In this document: positions 1 through 13,000 of the stretch, piece after piece
How the letters are laid out: each line of letters begins with the position of its first letter
Numbering within the stretch: position 1 is the stretch's first letter
NCBI RefSeq assembly: GCF_024868665.1
Contig: NC_079900.1
Location: 22,032,164-22,096,163, forward strand
Length of the DNA stretch: 64,000 nucleotides
Direction: 5' to 3'
Origin: Triplophysa rosa
Lineage: Eukaryota; Chordata; Actinopteri; Cypriniformes; Nemacheilidae
The notes under the pieces: model-generated
Told to the model about the DNA's origin: nothing
Seen by the model: the letters and a program-made list of their open reading frames with translations, nothing else
Database searches by the model: none
Program-made: the position numbers and the translations under genes

Positions 1-940
1 AACTGAAACCGGCATTGTGATACAGGCCACATGTGATGTTACTATCGCATGTGAAAAAAATTCTAGCTCAAACTTGGAAATGTCGAGCACTATGTAAATA
101 GGCTTCAGGATGATTATATTGGTTTGGAGAACAAGTTTTGGAGTGAAGAGAGTGGTGAAGGGGACAAAACAGAGGAGGACAGGATGACATGGAAACAGGA
201 TAGACACAATGTGTTCATAACAGTAAAAAGCCTCGCTGTATACAGTCTCCTAAGATGTATTTGTTTTGTGTGTTATTGTTCATTCCAAACTCAAAGACAA
301 TGAAAATACAATGTTTAGAGAATACATTTTTGCCCACTGTTTGCAGTGAAAATATATATTGGATACGCATATATAGAACATTTTTTCACATACAGAGTCA
401 TCCACATCCACTGCACACTGAACTGGCATTAAAATACAGTTAGTTTTCATTCAAGTGTCTACTTATGCAAGAGATGCGTAACGTTTTGAGCTTTGTGATA
501 AAAAGTTTGTTTAAATTGTGTGTTACTGTGTTATATTAAAAGTTATATTTTGGATGGTAGTTTTGATTAAAAATGTAGAATATCTGGTTTACAACAAGAA
601 TATTTGAAAAAACAACTGTTGAATTCAACATGCAACGTCATGGATTAACAACAGATCCTGCTGCTATTTCAGACGTGTTTGTTGCATATAGTTTTTGTTA
701 AATAATTTAGAAATAACCTTTTGCATGCGTGAGCTTGACAGCGTATACACCAGATGCAATGTTTATTATACATCATTTATTTGTGCTTGTCATTATTGTT
801 TTTTTATTCAAGTGCCCTCACAACGTTTAATCAAAATCTGAAAAAGTACTTTCGCTCTAAAGCAGCAAAGAGACTTTACCTTAGTTTTGTTTGTCTTTCT
901 TTCAACCTTAAAATCGACTTGATTTCTCTTATCTTGAAGT
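1..940. other. Gene-free left edge, AT-rich
   Basis: No exon, splice-flanked open frame, SINE or inverted repeat that I can recognise. Open frames here are short, start at random methionines and have AT-driven composition (many Phe, Ile, Lys and Tyr). I treat it as intergenic sequence. Confidence 0.5.
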
Positions 941-3895
941 TCATTTTTTAAGTATACTTAAGTATATTTTTAAGTATACTTTGTAATATCAATCGACTAG
1001 TATGCTTGGAAGTCCGCTTGGGACTAAATTGGCCCTTTTTTAGTTTATAAAAGTATACTTTTGAGTGTACTTTAAGTTTAACAGTAGTGAACTTTGAGTA
1101 CAAAACAAGTTTACAATTAAGTTTCATTTGTACTACAACTATACTCCAAGTAAACTTGTTGGTATACTGATACTTTACTAGTTCAATACTTTTAGCCCAT
1201 GTTTAGTCTGTGAAAGTACACTTTGAAGTTTACTCCCAGTAAACTATTAGTTAAGTAGTTTTTATACTGCAAGCATACTTGTAGGTTTTCTTTGGGTTTA
1301 CTGGTAGTTTACTAGTTTATTACTTGTAGCACATTTGTCATTTATAAAAGTACACTTAAAGTTTACTCTCAGTAAACTACAAATTTATTTTAAGTATGCT
1401 TGTAAGCTTTCTTTAGGTAACCTTGCATATATACCGATAGTTAACTATCAATACTTGTAGTACATTTGTAAGTACACTTCAACATGTATTCTTAGTAAAC
1501 TACTAGTTGAAGTATTTTTATGAACATACTATTTAGATATTATTTTTGCACTTGAAATACTTGTAATATACCTCTAACTGTACATGTACAGATGACTCAA
1601 AATCATGAATTACATTAGCATATTAATGTTCGCATTACTAGGAAACTTAGGAAAATTACTTACTAGGAAAATATTAGGAACACAAGCTAAACCAACAAAA
1701 TAAGTAAATTCAATTCTCTTCTGTTCAAATTTATTTCTATAGCACGATTAAAATCTTTCACAGCTTTACAAATACATATTAATATAAAAATTAGCTATAT
1801 TATTATAATAAGTAGTGAGAGAAGTATAAAACAGGAAAATATGCAATAGACATAATAAATAGAAAACTTTTCTATATAGTAAATACAAAAAATAATACAA
1901 GAGAGTCAAACCATTAATTTGTGGTCATATGTAATAACTGCACAAAATATTTGTTACAGGCATATATATTTTTAACAAGGGTTTTCAAGGTCATCCATTA
2001 CTGTCTTTTTAAACGAATCACTTTCAGAAGCCTAAAGAAAACTTGACTGTCTCTCTCCGACAGGTGATTGGGTTTGTAACAATCACAGTTCTGTAAGAAA
2101 GAAAAACAATATTACAATCACACTTACATTACAAATATGAAGAAGTGTGCATGTCATTTAAAGAATCAGAAGCATCTTCTTTTTGTACAAGTAACAGAGA
2201 AAAAAAGGTCTTAAATAAAAAAATTGTGTATAAAGTTTATAAGAGACAACAATAAATAGCATGATAAACCATAAAACAAAATATCGAGTTCTTTCATATA
2301 AAGAAGATTTCACAAAGCAGTGTCTGTGAGTCTTTCAGCATTTGATAGGCATTGCATTTCAGAATAAATAAAAGTTTGTTCTGATCTTAAGAGTCTGATT
2401 GGCCGAGCTGCATTTCTAAAGAGCTTATATGCAGACTAGGAGTGATTTGTTTTGTTAAATACACCTTTAATCAATTTTACGACTTGAATTGAACAAACGG
2501 ACACAACTTTGAGTGGTTCTGGTAGATTTTATGTTTTATGCCAGTATGCAACACACAATACTTACTATGTATACTGTACTTCCATTTGTTTCAGAACCCA
2601 ACTTCTGCAAATGAAAGAAACAATTAGTCTACATAATCCAAGAGTATGGAGTAATCTAAAAGCCATTTATAAATCAAAGATTTACAACAGACCAAATTTA
2701 CCCTACCAAGGCAAATCACTAGCTGTGGAACTCATGTTTTAATCTCCCTACTAGTCTATATTATACCCATACCAACATTAAGTTAACTCATCTACAAATA
2801 ATCAAAACAATTAGCTGTTGCTAGTTTGCTAATCGCGATTCAACACAGTGGAGAAATTATACTATCAAATTACAGTAAATTACAGTACTATCACGAAATG
2901 TTAACGTAGAACTCACTTAACATGACTGTTATGTCGTTGAACAATGAAAATCAAGCAATTCAGCAATAAAAAATATGCTAGAAGAGCACCAACATGCCTC
3001 ACCGTGCTTCTTCACTTTCATTCACTCTGTCAGAGTTCAGATGGACTCCACCTACAGGTTAAACTGTGTAACTGCGCACGAGCAGTGCCAATACACGCAT
3101 GTAACTTACACTTGTAACAGTTAAATGAATATGTTGAGTTTAATCGCGTTCATTCAGTGTTGTCATTGCTTAGCTAAACTAAGTAAAGAAAACATGTCAA
3201 ATCAAAATAAATTAAATGCACTTCATTTTTTTAAGCAAGCATTTAAGTTCCACAAATTTGTTTTTATTTTATTCCAAGCCAAGTCATACTTGTTACTGTG
3301 TAAACTAGAAGATGTAAATGAATTATAAGACATTGTAAAAAACTAGAAGAAAATGTGAAGATTATGAAGTATGTAAAACTCTGAAGAAAATCATTTTTAC
3401 TTGCTGTGGCAAAACTTGGCACTTGGTTGCTTAAGTGTTTTTAGGGGGTTGCTATGGTGTTGCTAAGGTGGTTTCTAGGGTGCTCTAAATGATTGCTAGA
3501 GCATAGCTTCATCATATGCACGATCACTTTTAAAGTCATAGCACAACTCTCCTGTATAAGCTGCTCAATTTTACACCTCATTTATGGGTCTACGACAAAC
3601 AGTTGGGACAAGTTATGCACCAACGTTTTGTCCAGAAAAAAAACAGAATAATAAGAAGAGCACCACTAACTTTGAGAAAACTATTTAATAGGTTACTCAA
3701 GCAAAAGAATAGACCCAAGTATAAGCCAAGTATACTTAGAAGTCAAAAGATGAAGTACAAGTATATGCCAAATATACTTAAACGTTTCACTCCGTAAAAT
3801 CAAGTTTACTTAAGAGTACATTTAAGTATATTTCTGAGAAGTACATAAGAAGTAGACTGAAAGTGTACTTTCCTATTTTAAGTTTAAAATAAGCA
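941..3895. repeat. AAGTATACTT-rich repeat blocks bracketing AT-rich sequence
   Basis: Two blocks (about 941-1530 and 3715-3895) are dense in variants of AAGTATACTTAAGTATA and its near-palindromic relatives (AGTACACTT, AGTTTACT). The sequence between them is AT-rich and has no coding signal. A similar short block lies at 33590-33720. The layout fits a degenerate DNA transposon with internally repetitive ends, with the blocks as its two arms, but I could not find a target-site duplication, so the single-element reading is inference. Confidence 0.45.
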
Positions 3896-3994
3896 TAGCA
3901 AACTTGAATAAACTTCTTTGTGATAAGGGTTCCCACCACAGATGTTTTCAATAAGTATAAAAGTGATCTGTTTGTGTTGCAGATAACTATATAA

Positions 3995-4205
3995 GCTAAA
4001 GGTACACAGTAAAAAATTATTTGTTGACTTTACTGAAAATATATGTGTAACAATTTTGCATCATGGTTTTGAAGTGAATTCAACTTAAGGAGATTTCAAG
4101 TCAAAATAACAAGAAAATCTTTCTTGCGTTTACACAAATATATGAGTTCAGTTGACCTTCTTAAAAAAATATGTAGCACGAGTTCAATCAACTTATAGTG
4201 CCCAT
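3995..4205. repeat. Short MITE-like block
   Basis: AT-rich block starting CACAGTAAAAAATTATTTG with runs of the type TTGACTT and TCAAGT, resembling the CACTG/CACAG-type short elements seen elsewhere in this window. The right end is not clear. Weak call. Confidence 0.3.
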
Positions 4206-4261
4206 GTAGGCTGTACTTAAATATTTAATTCATTTAAATGAATTTGAAATCAATGTTTACC

Positions 4262-4312
4262 TCATTTGTAAGTCGCTTTGGATAAAAAGGTCTGCTAAAT
4301 GTAAATGTAATT
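4262..4312 (+). repeat. SINE 3' tail fragment
   Basis: The sequence TTTGTAAGTCGCTTTGGAT followed by AAAAAGGTCTGCTAAATG and an AATGTAAATG end matches the tail of the fuller SINE copies at 33425-33598 (+) and 14607-14741 (-) in this window. Only the tail is present; no tRNA-like head precedes it. This is a 5'-truncated SINE or the tail of a partner LINE. Confidence 0.6.
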
Positions 4313-4849
4313 TATCTTAGTGTTCATATAGCAATAGTGAAGTATATTATTATAACAAATCGTGAATGGTAACTTCACAGAAAACTGTTGTTTTGCACAA
4401 CAAAAAAACATCCATAATACTAAATACATCTTACATCTCTTTGTCTTATTAACATCTATATAGATGCCCCAAAAGTGCTCATTATTTTTAAAACGCATGA
4501 ATAATCAAACTTTTCAGGCGCAAGGTCTTATGGGTATTTCTCACAGTATTTGTACTGATAATATTAAGTTCATTGCACTGGAAATGTATGTTATGTTTAC
4601 TTAATTTTAACTAGTTTGCACAACTTCATTCAGGTTATGCATACTCTTGAGCTTTTCTTGTAATTTATATTTTTGTGTTGCATGAACAAAGGATTTTAAG
4701 TTAAGCTAAAAATGTTTGAAAAGCTAAATTTTGTTTATTTGTTATTTTTGAAGTACTGTAGAATCTATACTTAACATATTACAATATCGTTGTTGAGACA
4801 ACGAATCACTTTCATTTCATTTTAATTCTAGGTAATTTTCAATGTCAGC

Positions 4850-5700
4850 ATGTTGTATAGGGAAGCAACGGAGGGGAAATTGAGGAAGGATCTGCAGTTA
4901 CGACATACAAACCCCACATATGAGGAAGATCTCCCTATGGAGAATGCCACTGAAAAGGTCCATTTTGACCCTACACTAGCCATTCACATTAGACCTTCTG
5001 AAAATTTTGATTAAGCAGAAGAAGAACGAAACTTAACATTTACAACCCTGAAGGCAGAAGCTTACCTAAACGTAAACCACTTCGGCATTTTACAATGTTC
5101 TTCTTTTGGTCAGGTTGCAACAGAGCTCAGCAGAATATGTTCTGTATAGTATGCCAGAGATCAGGTAAACCGGACCGGAAAGTCTCCTTAGCGCCCCTAA
5201 ATCCCATGCCTGTGATGGGCAAACCTTTTAAAGGGTTAATCTTAGACTATGACACAAGGTTCCCTTGAATCATCGCACTTTGAAAAGCATGATGTACTGC
5301 ATCGAGACTGCAGTGAGATGAAAGATTCCCCTTTCTTATGTTTGTTACCCGAGAGGAATCAACCAGGGTGACCTTGTCTTTGGGCACAGAGTTCAAGACC
5401 GGTTGAAATTGCTGAGTGATAGTTACTGTCTGTAAATCACATGCCTGGGTTAGTGAGACATGTGAGTTAATTTAAGGAGCATCTTCAAAATGAATTAAAT
5501 GTAGCGAGAAGGCATTTATATACTGCCAAGTTGAACATTAAAATATGCTTGTTGCTCATAAGTTTAACCCTGGTGACCTTACTGTTATCTGCTTTTTACC
5601 AGTCCATGACTCAATGCAAACATTTTCGGGTCATTACATTTTATATAATTGCCACCCCGGAAAGTTTGTAAGTCAATATTGTTCTAGCTGCTGTTACTTC
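4850..5700 (+). pseudogene. Degenerate Ty3/gypsy-type pol fragment (integrase region)
   Basis: Around 5100-5265 a + frame reads like the integrase zinc-finger/linker region of Ty3/gypsy-type elements: a W-x-G-C-N segment, then C-x-x-C-Q-x-x-G-K-P, then a run of Pro-rich residues before an acidic D-Y-D. Around 5545-5640 another frame reads K-F-N-P-G-D followed by hydrophobics and G-H-Y, as in the C-terminal part of such integrases. Frames change and stops interrupt throughout, so this is a decayed relic with no intact gene. I see no LTRs, protease or reverse transcriptase nearby. Family-level identification is by eye from motif spacing. Confidence 0.4.
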
Positions 5701-6039
5701 TGTCTCCACATCGGTTGTCTTGCCGAGGATGTCTTATGATGACAAGCGCAGTTTGAACAAGTCTTGTTATGCCCAGCCAAAAACCGTGGGGTTTGGCCTG
5801 CTTTCTTGTTCCTAACCAGACTCCTCATTCTAGTTTTGTACAGATTACTTGTACAATGAGATAATCCATGAGATATGATGCACACTGGTGTTTTGACCTA
5901 GCAAAGACTCCAGCAAAAAGTTGACTGAAATGTATAGAGGGTTTTGTGCTGCTGTCTATATTACCAGACAAATTCAATTTACACGTATTTCAATTTACAA
6001 GTATAAATCCATCCTGAGTTGGGCTAATAAGACAGTTTC

Positions 6040-6260
6040 CAGGGCTGCCAACACTCATGCATTCCGCCTGTTTTCTCACGCCACACATCCGTTTTCTCAC
6101 GCAGGGTCGCACCCGCCATTTTTTTCTGATGTGTGTCATGAAATTTGTGAAATGAATACCTAAAAGCCTGTATTTTGGTGCTGCAAACTTTTTTCCTCAG
6201 CGGTCTATCAGTGGACCTCAATGTCAAAATAAGGTGACCATTGGCCAATCAAATGTAAGA
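6040..6260. repeat. hAT-like MITE end (CAGGGCTGCCAACACT)
   Basis: CAGGGCTGCCAACACTCATG at 6040 is the form of terminal repeat usual for short non-autonomous hAT elements, followed by the repeated phrase TTTTCTCACGC. A convincing right end and target duplication were not found, so only the left end is supported. Confidence 0.35.
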
Positions 6261-6724
6261 AGGCGGGAGTTACCGTTTACAGAGCCATTGTGGCGACCAA
6301 TCAAATCAAAGAAAACAGTTAAGGTTCCAGTGCAACACACCACGTACTAACGTGAATTAGTGCTGAAGTGCTAAACAATCAATATTTTGCAACAATAGAA
6401 ATGTTGAGCGATAGTATCCACTGATGCAAACTACAAAACACTGTTTTAAATGGAATATATGTCATTTAAGTGATTCATGTAACGTAATTGGCAATTATCA
6501 GTGTGACGAGGCAAGAGATTCAGCAATTTATTAGGGATAAGATTAGGAATAATTGTGTACGTATTCAACTGTGGCTTTAAAAGTCTGTTATAGTAAGCCT
6601 AAAAAAATGATAAACTTCTTTGCGAATGCATTAATTCTAACAGACAAACACTTTTTTCTTGATTTTCTTTATTCCTTTGACAAGATCAATTGTCTACAGC
6701 CTAAAGATAAATGATAAATTATTT

Positions 6725-7065
6725 CAGGTTTTATTTCAGAAAGGCAACTTTTACATTTCAAGGCAAAATGGAACCATGTTAGCATCAATAGCCCTGTGGT
6801 TAGCGTGCTGACATATAGTGCCAGTACACTTGTCGCCTGACCTGACTTGAGCATTTTTTGCCGGTCCCACTCCCCTGTTTCTATCCAATGCTTTCCTGTC
6901 TGTTTTGCACTGTCCTTTCAAAAATAAAGGCAAAAAAGCCCCTAAAATATATCCAAACCACAATGGTTACGTCTTAAGAGAAATGGATGTAAATTTTATA
7001 ATGTTTTAACTGAAATGAGACAACCTCGATGACGTATGCAGCAGACAAATGTGACACCTGGTCTG
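6725..7065. repeat. hAT-like MITE copy (family of 48105-48400), split by a SINE
   Basis: The left part (TTTATTTCAGAAAGGCAAC then TTTACATTTCAAGG) and the right part (TTTTATAATGTTTTAACTG, GACAACCTCGATGACG) align with 48218-48340 in the intact copy at 48105-48400, but are separated here by a 170-bp SINE. The outermost ends are eroded. Non-coding. Confidence 0.6.
6784..6955 (+). repeat. tRNA-derived SINE
   Basis: Starts with a tRNA-like segment (AGCCCTGTGGTTAGCGTGCT, an A-box-like stretch; then the CGCCTGACCTGACTTGAGC region, B-box-like). It continues into a unique body with TGCTTTCCTGTCTGTTTTG and ends in an A-rich tail around AATAAAGGCAAAAAAGCCCC. It sits inside a hAT-like MITE. It is a retroposed SINE, not a functional tRNA gene: there is no anticodon-stem context and the tail is retroposon-like. 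Confidence 0.65.
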
Positions 7066-7077
7066 TGCTCAAAATTT

Positions 7078-7975
7078 AAAGGGACAGTTCACCTCAAATG
7101 AATAAAAAGTAATCAAATGATGCTATCAAATGTTATGACAATCACAATACTTGTGATGCAAGGTTTTTGTGGGGTTTTTTTTACAACTTTCCGCCATCCC
7201 CTCTGCAGTTCCTCCACAACATAACCCCCCCGGGCCGAAAAATCTCACTCCAAGCTGACCTCGTTGGCAGCCCAGAGTTTCTCACCTCTAAATTCCCCTA
7301 CCGGCTTTACTCATTTAATGCACATTTCATTTGCCACAGCTGTCGAAGTAGTGATATGATTCATAATATTGTAAGCTGTAAAGACAGAACGCTCACTTGA
7401 TGGAAATTGTGTAGGAGAGAGCAAGGCCACTGTCGGACACCGCATTATTTTCCCCTCCTGTCCCCACACGTCTCTCAGGGCGATAGGCTTCCTCAGAATG
7501 GCCAGAGGGCTCACCCACACGAGTGACCCATCGCCCTTATCACCAACTAAAAGTCACCGGATTACCTAATGTCTTAGAAGTACCTGTGCGTCTGTTTCAT
7601 TTCTGTCTGGTTAAACGCATGAACACAGTGTTTCCTCTTTTGCTCTCCTCTTTGACAGATTATCATCTCGCTCAGTGCTTGGTAAAGTTAAACTTGGGAA
7701 AATCTCTTGTGGCTTTGGAAAGTGTTGATATTTCGTCTTCCTCTTGCTGTGGTCGATTGTTTTGCTGCAGGTGTTTGTTCCACTAAGGCATTCTGTCTGG
7801 TTGATGACAAATAGCAAGAGTCCTTTTATTTAGGCCTTGAGCTACTGCTCCTGTTTCAAAACTTTCACAGATACACCACAAGCTGCAGGTCATAGTATTC
7901 ACAGGACACAGTCATATTCATCAGACACATTTGATCAGGTTAGGCCCTGATCATTGCCATCATTAAAAAATAAAG
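7078..7975. other. Gene-free stretch with a MITE-end remnant
   Basis: Begins with AAAGGGACAGTTCACCTCAA, the end of the AAAGGGATAGTTCACCC MITE family whose better copies lie at 53039, 54903 and 59919. No matching right end follows. The remainder to 7975 has no exon or repeat I recognise. Confidence 0.4.
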
Positions 7976-7981
7976 GGTTTT

Positions 7982-8032
7982 AACTCAACTCAACTCAACT
8001 CAACTCAACTCAACTCAACTCACTGTATGACT
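7982..8032. repeat. (AACTC)n microsatellite
   Basis: About ten tandem copies of AACTC without interruption. Simple sequence repeat in gene-free DNA. Confidence 0.95.
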
Positions 8033-8102
8033 TTACAGACTTTATGTTGTGCAGATGAACAGTGCAAAGTATAAATAGACAGACTGTACAAAATAGACAA
8101 TA

Positions 8103-8537
8103 TGTGACCCTGGATGACAAAACCAGTCTTAAGTAGCACGGGAACATTTTTAGTAAAAGACAAAAATACATTGTGTGGGTCAAAATGATCGATTTTTCTT
8201 TTATGCCCAAAATCATTAGGATATTAAGTAAAGATCATGTTCCATGAAGATATTTTGTAAATTTCCTACCTTAAATATATAAAAACTTTATTTTTGTGAG
8301 TGGATGGTCTGCCACAGTGCCCCTGACTAACAACTTCAAAGGCAATTTTCTCAATATTTTGATTTTTTTGCGCTCTCAGATTCCAGAGTTTTAAACGGTT
8401 GTATCTCAGCCAGATATTATCCTATTCTAACAACTCATATATCTATAGAAAGTTTGTTTATTCAGCTTTCAGATTATGTAAAAATCTCAATTTCGAAAAA
8501 TTGACCCATAAGACTGGTTTTGTTGTCCAGGGTCACA
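8103..8537. repeat. MITE with TGTGACCCTGG ends
   Basis: Terminal inverted repeats TGTGACCCTGG and CCAGGGTCACA, flanked on both sides by TA. Internal landmarks (ACAAAACCAGTCTTAAG; CAATTTCGAAAAATTGACCC; TTGTATCTCAGCCA) recur in a second copy at 34210-34800. No transposase frame; a non-autonomous DNA element. Confidence 0.8.
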
Positions 8538-9082
8538 TATACATTATACACATATGGGCAGTATATACACAAGATATACACATTAGACGTTGAACACATC
8601 AAATGTGCAGGTGTACACATGAACGTGTATGTATAATGGACCAAACATATAGTGCACATAGTGCAGCTATATATGTAAGTTCAGGTGCATTAAAGAAAAA
8701 AGAGGCGCTGGTGTGCCTTCTTTAGCACTGCATCAGTGTGAACAGTCCATGTGGTCTGTGAAAACAAGGCTAAAGTCTGAAAATCCAACTATGAGATAAC
8801 AAACATCAAAGTTTAATTTGAACCATTAATCTCATTTGACATGGTCTTACTCAGTCAAAATGAAACATACTGAGGTTATTTTTCACAGAATGGTCTTTAA
8901 ATAATGTCATGATTTTATGTAGCAAGTAATAATTCGCCAAAAAAAGACTTTAGCGAAATTTTCACATTTTTCTGACAGTATTTATGCATTTAGTCTTTGT
9001 TATGATTCTAGGCCACATATAGGTGTAAAATACTGTTATTAGTACGCAAGACATTTGCATTATTTTAGGGAAAAATATATAT

Positions 9083-9511
9083 ACTCTAAAAATGCTGGTT
9101 TAATTTCAACTCAGAGTTGGGTCAAAAAGGGACGAACCCAACTGTTGGGTTAAATTAACCCAGGAAATGCTTGTATTTGACCCAACAATGGATTAAAACA
9201 ACCCAGCATTTTGCCTTAAAACAACCCAGCACAGGTTAATTTACACCCGACGGTTGGATTCATCTCTTTATGACCCAACACTCTGAAAAATGTTGTGCTA
9301 TTTGAACCCATCGTTGGGTCAAAAATGGACACACCCAACAGGGTTTAATTAACCCAGAATATGGTTATTTTTAACGCAACAATGGGTTAAACCAACCCAG
9401 CATATTGGATTGAAACAACCCAGAACAGGTTCATTTATAACTGAATGGTATAGGTTTGTCCATTTTTGACCCAACCCTGGGTTTAAATAACCTAACATGT
9501 TTTTACTGTAC
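9083..9511. repeat. Repeat array of AACCCAAC/GTTGGGTT palindromes
   Basis: At least eight forward or inverted variants of TTGGGTT, AACCCAAC, AACCCAGCAT and TTTGACCCAAC within 430 bp, bounded by ACTCTAAAAATGCTGG on the left and TTTTTACTGTA on the right. Structure is that of an internally repetitive MITE. Non-coding. Confidence 0.7.
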
Positions 9512-10068
9512 ACTTTGGCCATTCCTAGCGTTCTTATTCAAGTACAAGCAAAATGAAGAAATGCACAACACGATTGTTTAATGCAGATCTTATTATTCTT
9601 GCTGCTATTGTGAACATGCGAGAACATGCTCTTGTAAGCCATCGATCAGTTTAAGGCACGACAACAGAAACCAATGACTCTAAAAACAACAACAAAGTAA
9701 ACATGTTAGTACGTCGCATGTGGTGATGAACTCGGATATAAAAACTCCCATCAGTCTATTCTAAGACACCTGCTTCCCTTCTGAGCGAGTAGGAGGGCCC
9801 GTCCCTTACCCTTGCGAGAGGTATCGCATTGCACATCGCCCGTGCTGGAGGGGAAAGTACACTGCAGCACTCCTCCTGGACATTTGCTCAGAAAACTCAA
9901 CAGGAACACAAACGCACATCTACGCTCATCAAACAGGAAGTTTGACACATACTGAGGTTTTCTACAGGCCAACCAGAACAAGAAGTGGGGTGGGGGCCCC
10001 ACGTGTAGATCATCAATCTCAGCCTCGCTGAAGTCACTTCGCTCGAGTCGCAGAGGCTGTCGGCCAGA

Positions 10069-13000
10069 ATGTCTCTGTCTCCTGAATGTTGTGATGAAAA
10101 AACAGGCAACAGGGATGGTGGTGCCTTGGCCCGGCAGAAGAGGCTGATCTGCGGTTTGTTCATTTGGTCCACCCTGCTGACTCTGGGTCTCGCCACCATC
10201 GTAGTCTTCCAGTTCTTCAATGGAGCATCACTGGATTCTGGCAAACATAAGATACTGTCAATGTCTGCTTCTTCAACACCGTCTCCTGTCACGGTGAGTA
10301 GATAAACCAGACAGCCTGGGCTGTTCACATACACTAGCAATGAATAGTTTAACATGAGATATTATCAGTATGGGTGGGATACAGTGAGACCACAGCGGCT
10401 TGATGACTCAGGACTTCAGCTGGGGACAAATGCTGAAATGTGTAATCACAACAGACTCAATATTGAGAGATAGCACGAGCTACAAATGTGAAAGAACTTA
10501 GTACATCAAGGAACTGCGATACAAAATAATGTTGTGAAGAAGATAAAGGAAGGTGAAATAAATCAGTTTCGTACAAAATATAATGGCAAAAGTTACATTC
10601 AATGTGTATATGTCACTTATATGTGTATATGCTTCAATTTGTATAGTTTTACATCTTTACACCACTCTGTGTAAAACATAGCTTTTAGTGTCAGTATGAA
10701 AACTCATTCTCAATATTATATAACAGTATATGACAATATCAACCATTTGTTTAACACTGACCTGTGTATTGTACACGGTGGGATGTTTTAAACATGATAA
10801 CTTGCTGTTTGTGATATCTTTGAGTAACTTCAGTTACAGGTGGCATAGTAGATATGTGATGCCATAGAAAGAGTTTTTTGGGGGGGTATGTTGGGTGGGG
10901 CTGAAAATGTACTGCAAGATACTTACATGAAAAAATGTAATTAAAAATAGTTGATATTCAAACATTTTAGTAATATCTATTACCTATTTATAACATTTAG
11001 CTAACATTTCAATAAACAAATCGGATACATAATCTAATCATTAAAGATCAACACTTAAATAAGAATACGTAATCATGTTCATGTAAAGACAATCAAACAA
11101 ATCAATGCAGTTTATGCATTAATATTGGGAATCTTTAGGTTGGCATGGGTTTTGAAGAAACATTCATCGGATTTCAGATTTGACACCTTATGTACATATA
11201 CTGTCATGTTCACACTGCATGTGTTGATAGTCATGTGTGGCACATGTCAGAACATGTTCAGGCAACCCACTCACCGAGTAAATCTACGAGAACAAGTGAG
11301 AGAAAAAGTTAAAAAAAAACTGAAACTGTCTATGGCATATATGGTTAGTGCAGATCCACCTTTTGTTTATTTGAGTCATACTTTTGTCGTGTGTTATGAA
11401 ACTCAGCTGCTGCTGGAGTACTTTGAGGTCTCAATCAATAAGGAATTGTTGGGTTTTGGTTGAAGAGCAGATTGTCATTGTGTTGAAAAATGAACTGGTG
11501 GTTTTGTTCAAAAGTAACACCTTTATGATATGAGAACCCTGCGTTCTGAAACCTTACTTTCTCCATACCACCATACAACATTGTTGTTATTTTCAAACTC
11601 AAAGACTAACCACAGACATCATGACATCATTCCACTTTGGGGAAATGCCATTCCACTCCCCTCAATATTGTTTTTTGTTCAGTTTCACTGACATCAGAAG
11701 TCTTGCATATTCAACATTTGTACCCACAATTGTGTCATTGTGCATTCCTGAAAATAACCATTAAATAATAATATAAACTATTTATATAACTTTTATGGAT
11801 TTTTGACCATATTCTACATTTTTATGTATAACATTTCATAAATGAAAATCTATTTTGTAAACCTTGCAACATCATTGAAACCATCAGATAAATCAGTCGT
11901 CGCACCTTAGCATCAGTGTGAAAAAAAGTCATTTTTTGTTGGTACAAGTATTAGTTAACGCAAGGAATTTTATGCAATTTGTTGTGTTGACTAATATTTT
12001 TAAGTTGAATTAACTCAAAATTTTAAGGCAACCAGGTAACTTCTTTTTTTATGTTGCACCAACAGTTTTTTGACAGTGCTGTTAAAGTCCCTGTGAAATA
12101 AAAAATTACAATTTCTATTTTTTTTCATGAAGTCTGCTTAGGCAGAGCATCCGTTAACTCCTCCCCTCCAACTATCAGTCTGATCTATTTCAAAATGCAA
12201 TTCCTGTTTTAAAAAATACAATAAATTTGCAATGGAAAACCCAAGCCATGGCCACTATTTTTCTTGTGGGAAATAAATCTGAATACGGAAGTAAAAATGA
12301 TCGCAATTTCCAGTTCACAGGAACTTTAAGCACCTACTAATATCAATTTAGCAATTGGTCAGTACCACTATGAATCTGCTTACCAATTGCAACCACTTAT
12401 AAACACACTTAACAACATCCTAGCAGCCACACAGAACACCCTAGCAACCGCTTTTGTATCTTTTTAGCTGTCTGTGTATCTTTCTATCTTTCTGTATATA
12501 AATGATTGATGGTTAACTTTCACCTCTTTGTTTAGCCATCATATTTTGTCTTGGCAGTTATTAAATTGTTCATTGCAATAAGTGATGTTAAAAGCTCTGC
12601 TCTTCTTTCTGTCACGACAGGCTCACGGAAGCACCACCCAATCTTCTGATCTCACGCCTAAACTAATGATATTTGATCCAGCTTGTAAGTCCACATTTTG
12701 AACTTTTAGACCATTAAACTCTACATCTTAGACTTGCTATACCTGCTATACATGTGAATGAAATAATAAACCTAGAAAAAAACGTTTCAGATTAAATTCC
12801 AGTTATAAGAATGTGTAATCTGTACAAAAATCTGTAAAATGCATTATAAAAATCCAAGAATGAATTATCTTGTTCCCCAAGGGGGCCATTCAGAAATGGT
12901 GGAGCTCAAGTGGCAAACAAATTCTCGTCACGATTTCATCACTGTAAAGGAACGGCTGACCTTTAACAAGGATGGTCAGTATTTTCTGTACCTGCAGGTC

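Noticed and set aside
6784..6860. Possible tRNA gene
   Set aside because: tRNA-like boxes are followed by a SINE body and an A-rich tail, so this is a retroposon. The same holds for 14607-14741 and 33425-33598.
7982..8032. CRISPR-like or tandem array
   Set aside because: A pure five-base microsatellite without spacers; no CRISPR arrays are expected or seen in this eukaryotic window.
11125..11463. 112-codon open frame in the first intron of the CD70-like gene
   Set aside because: No domain, no splice sites around it, not in phase with the exons; composition as expected from the local base content.
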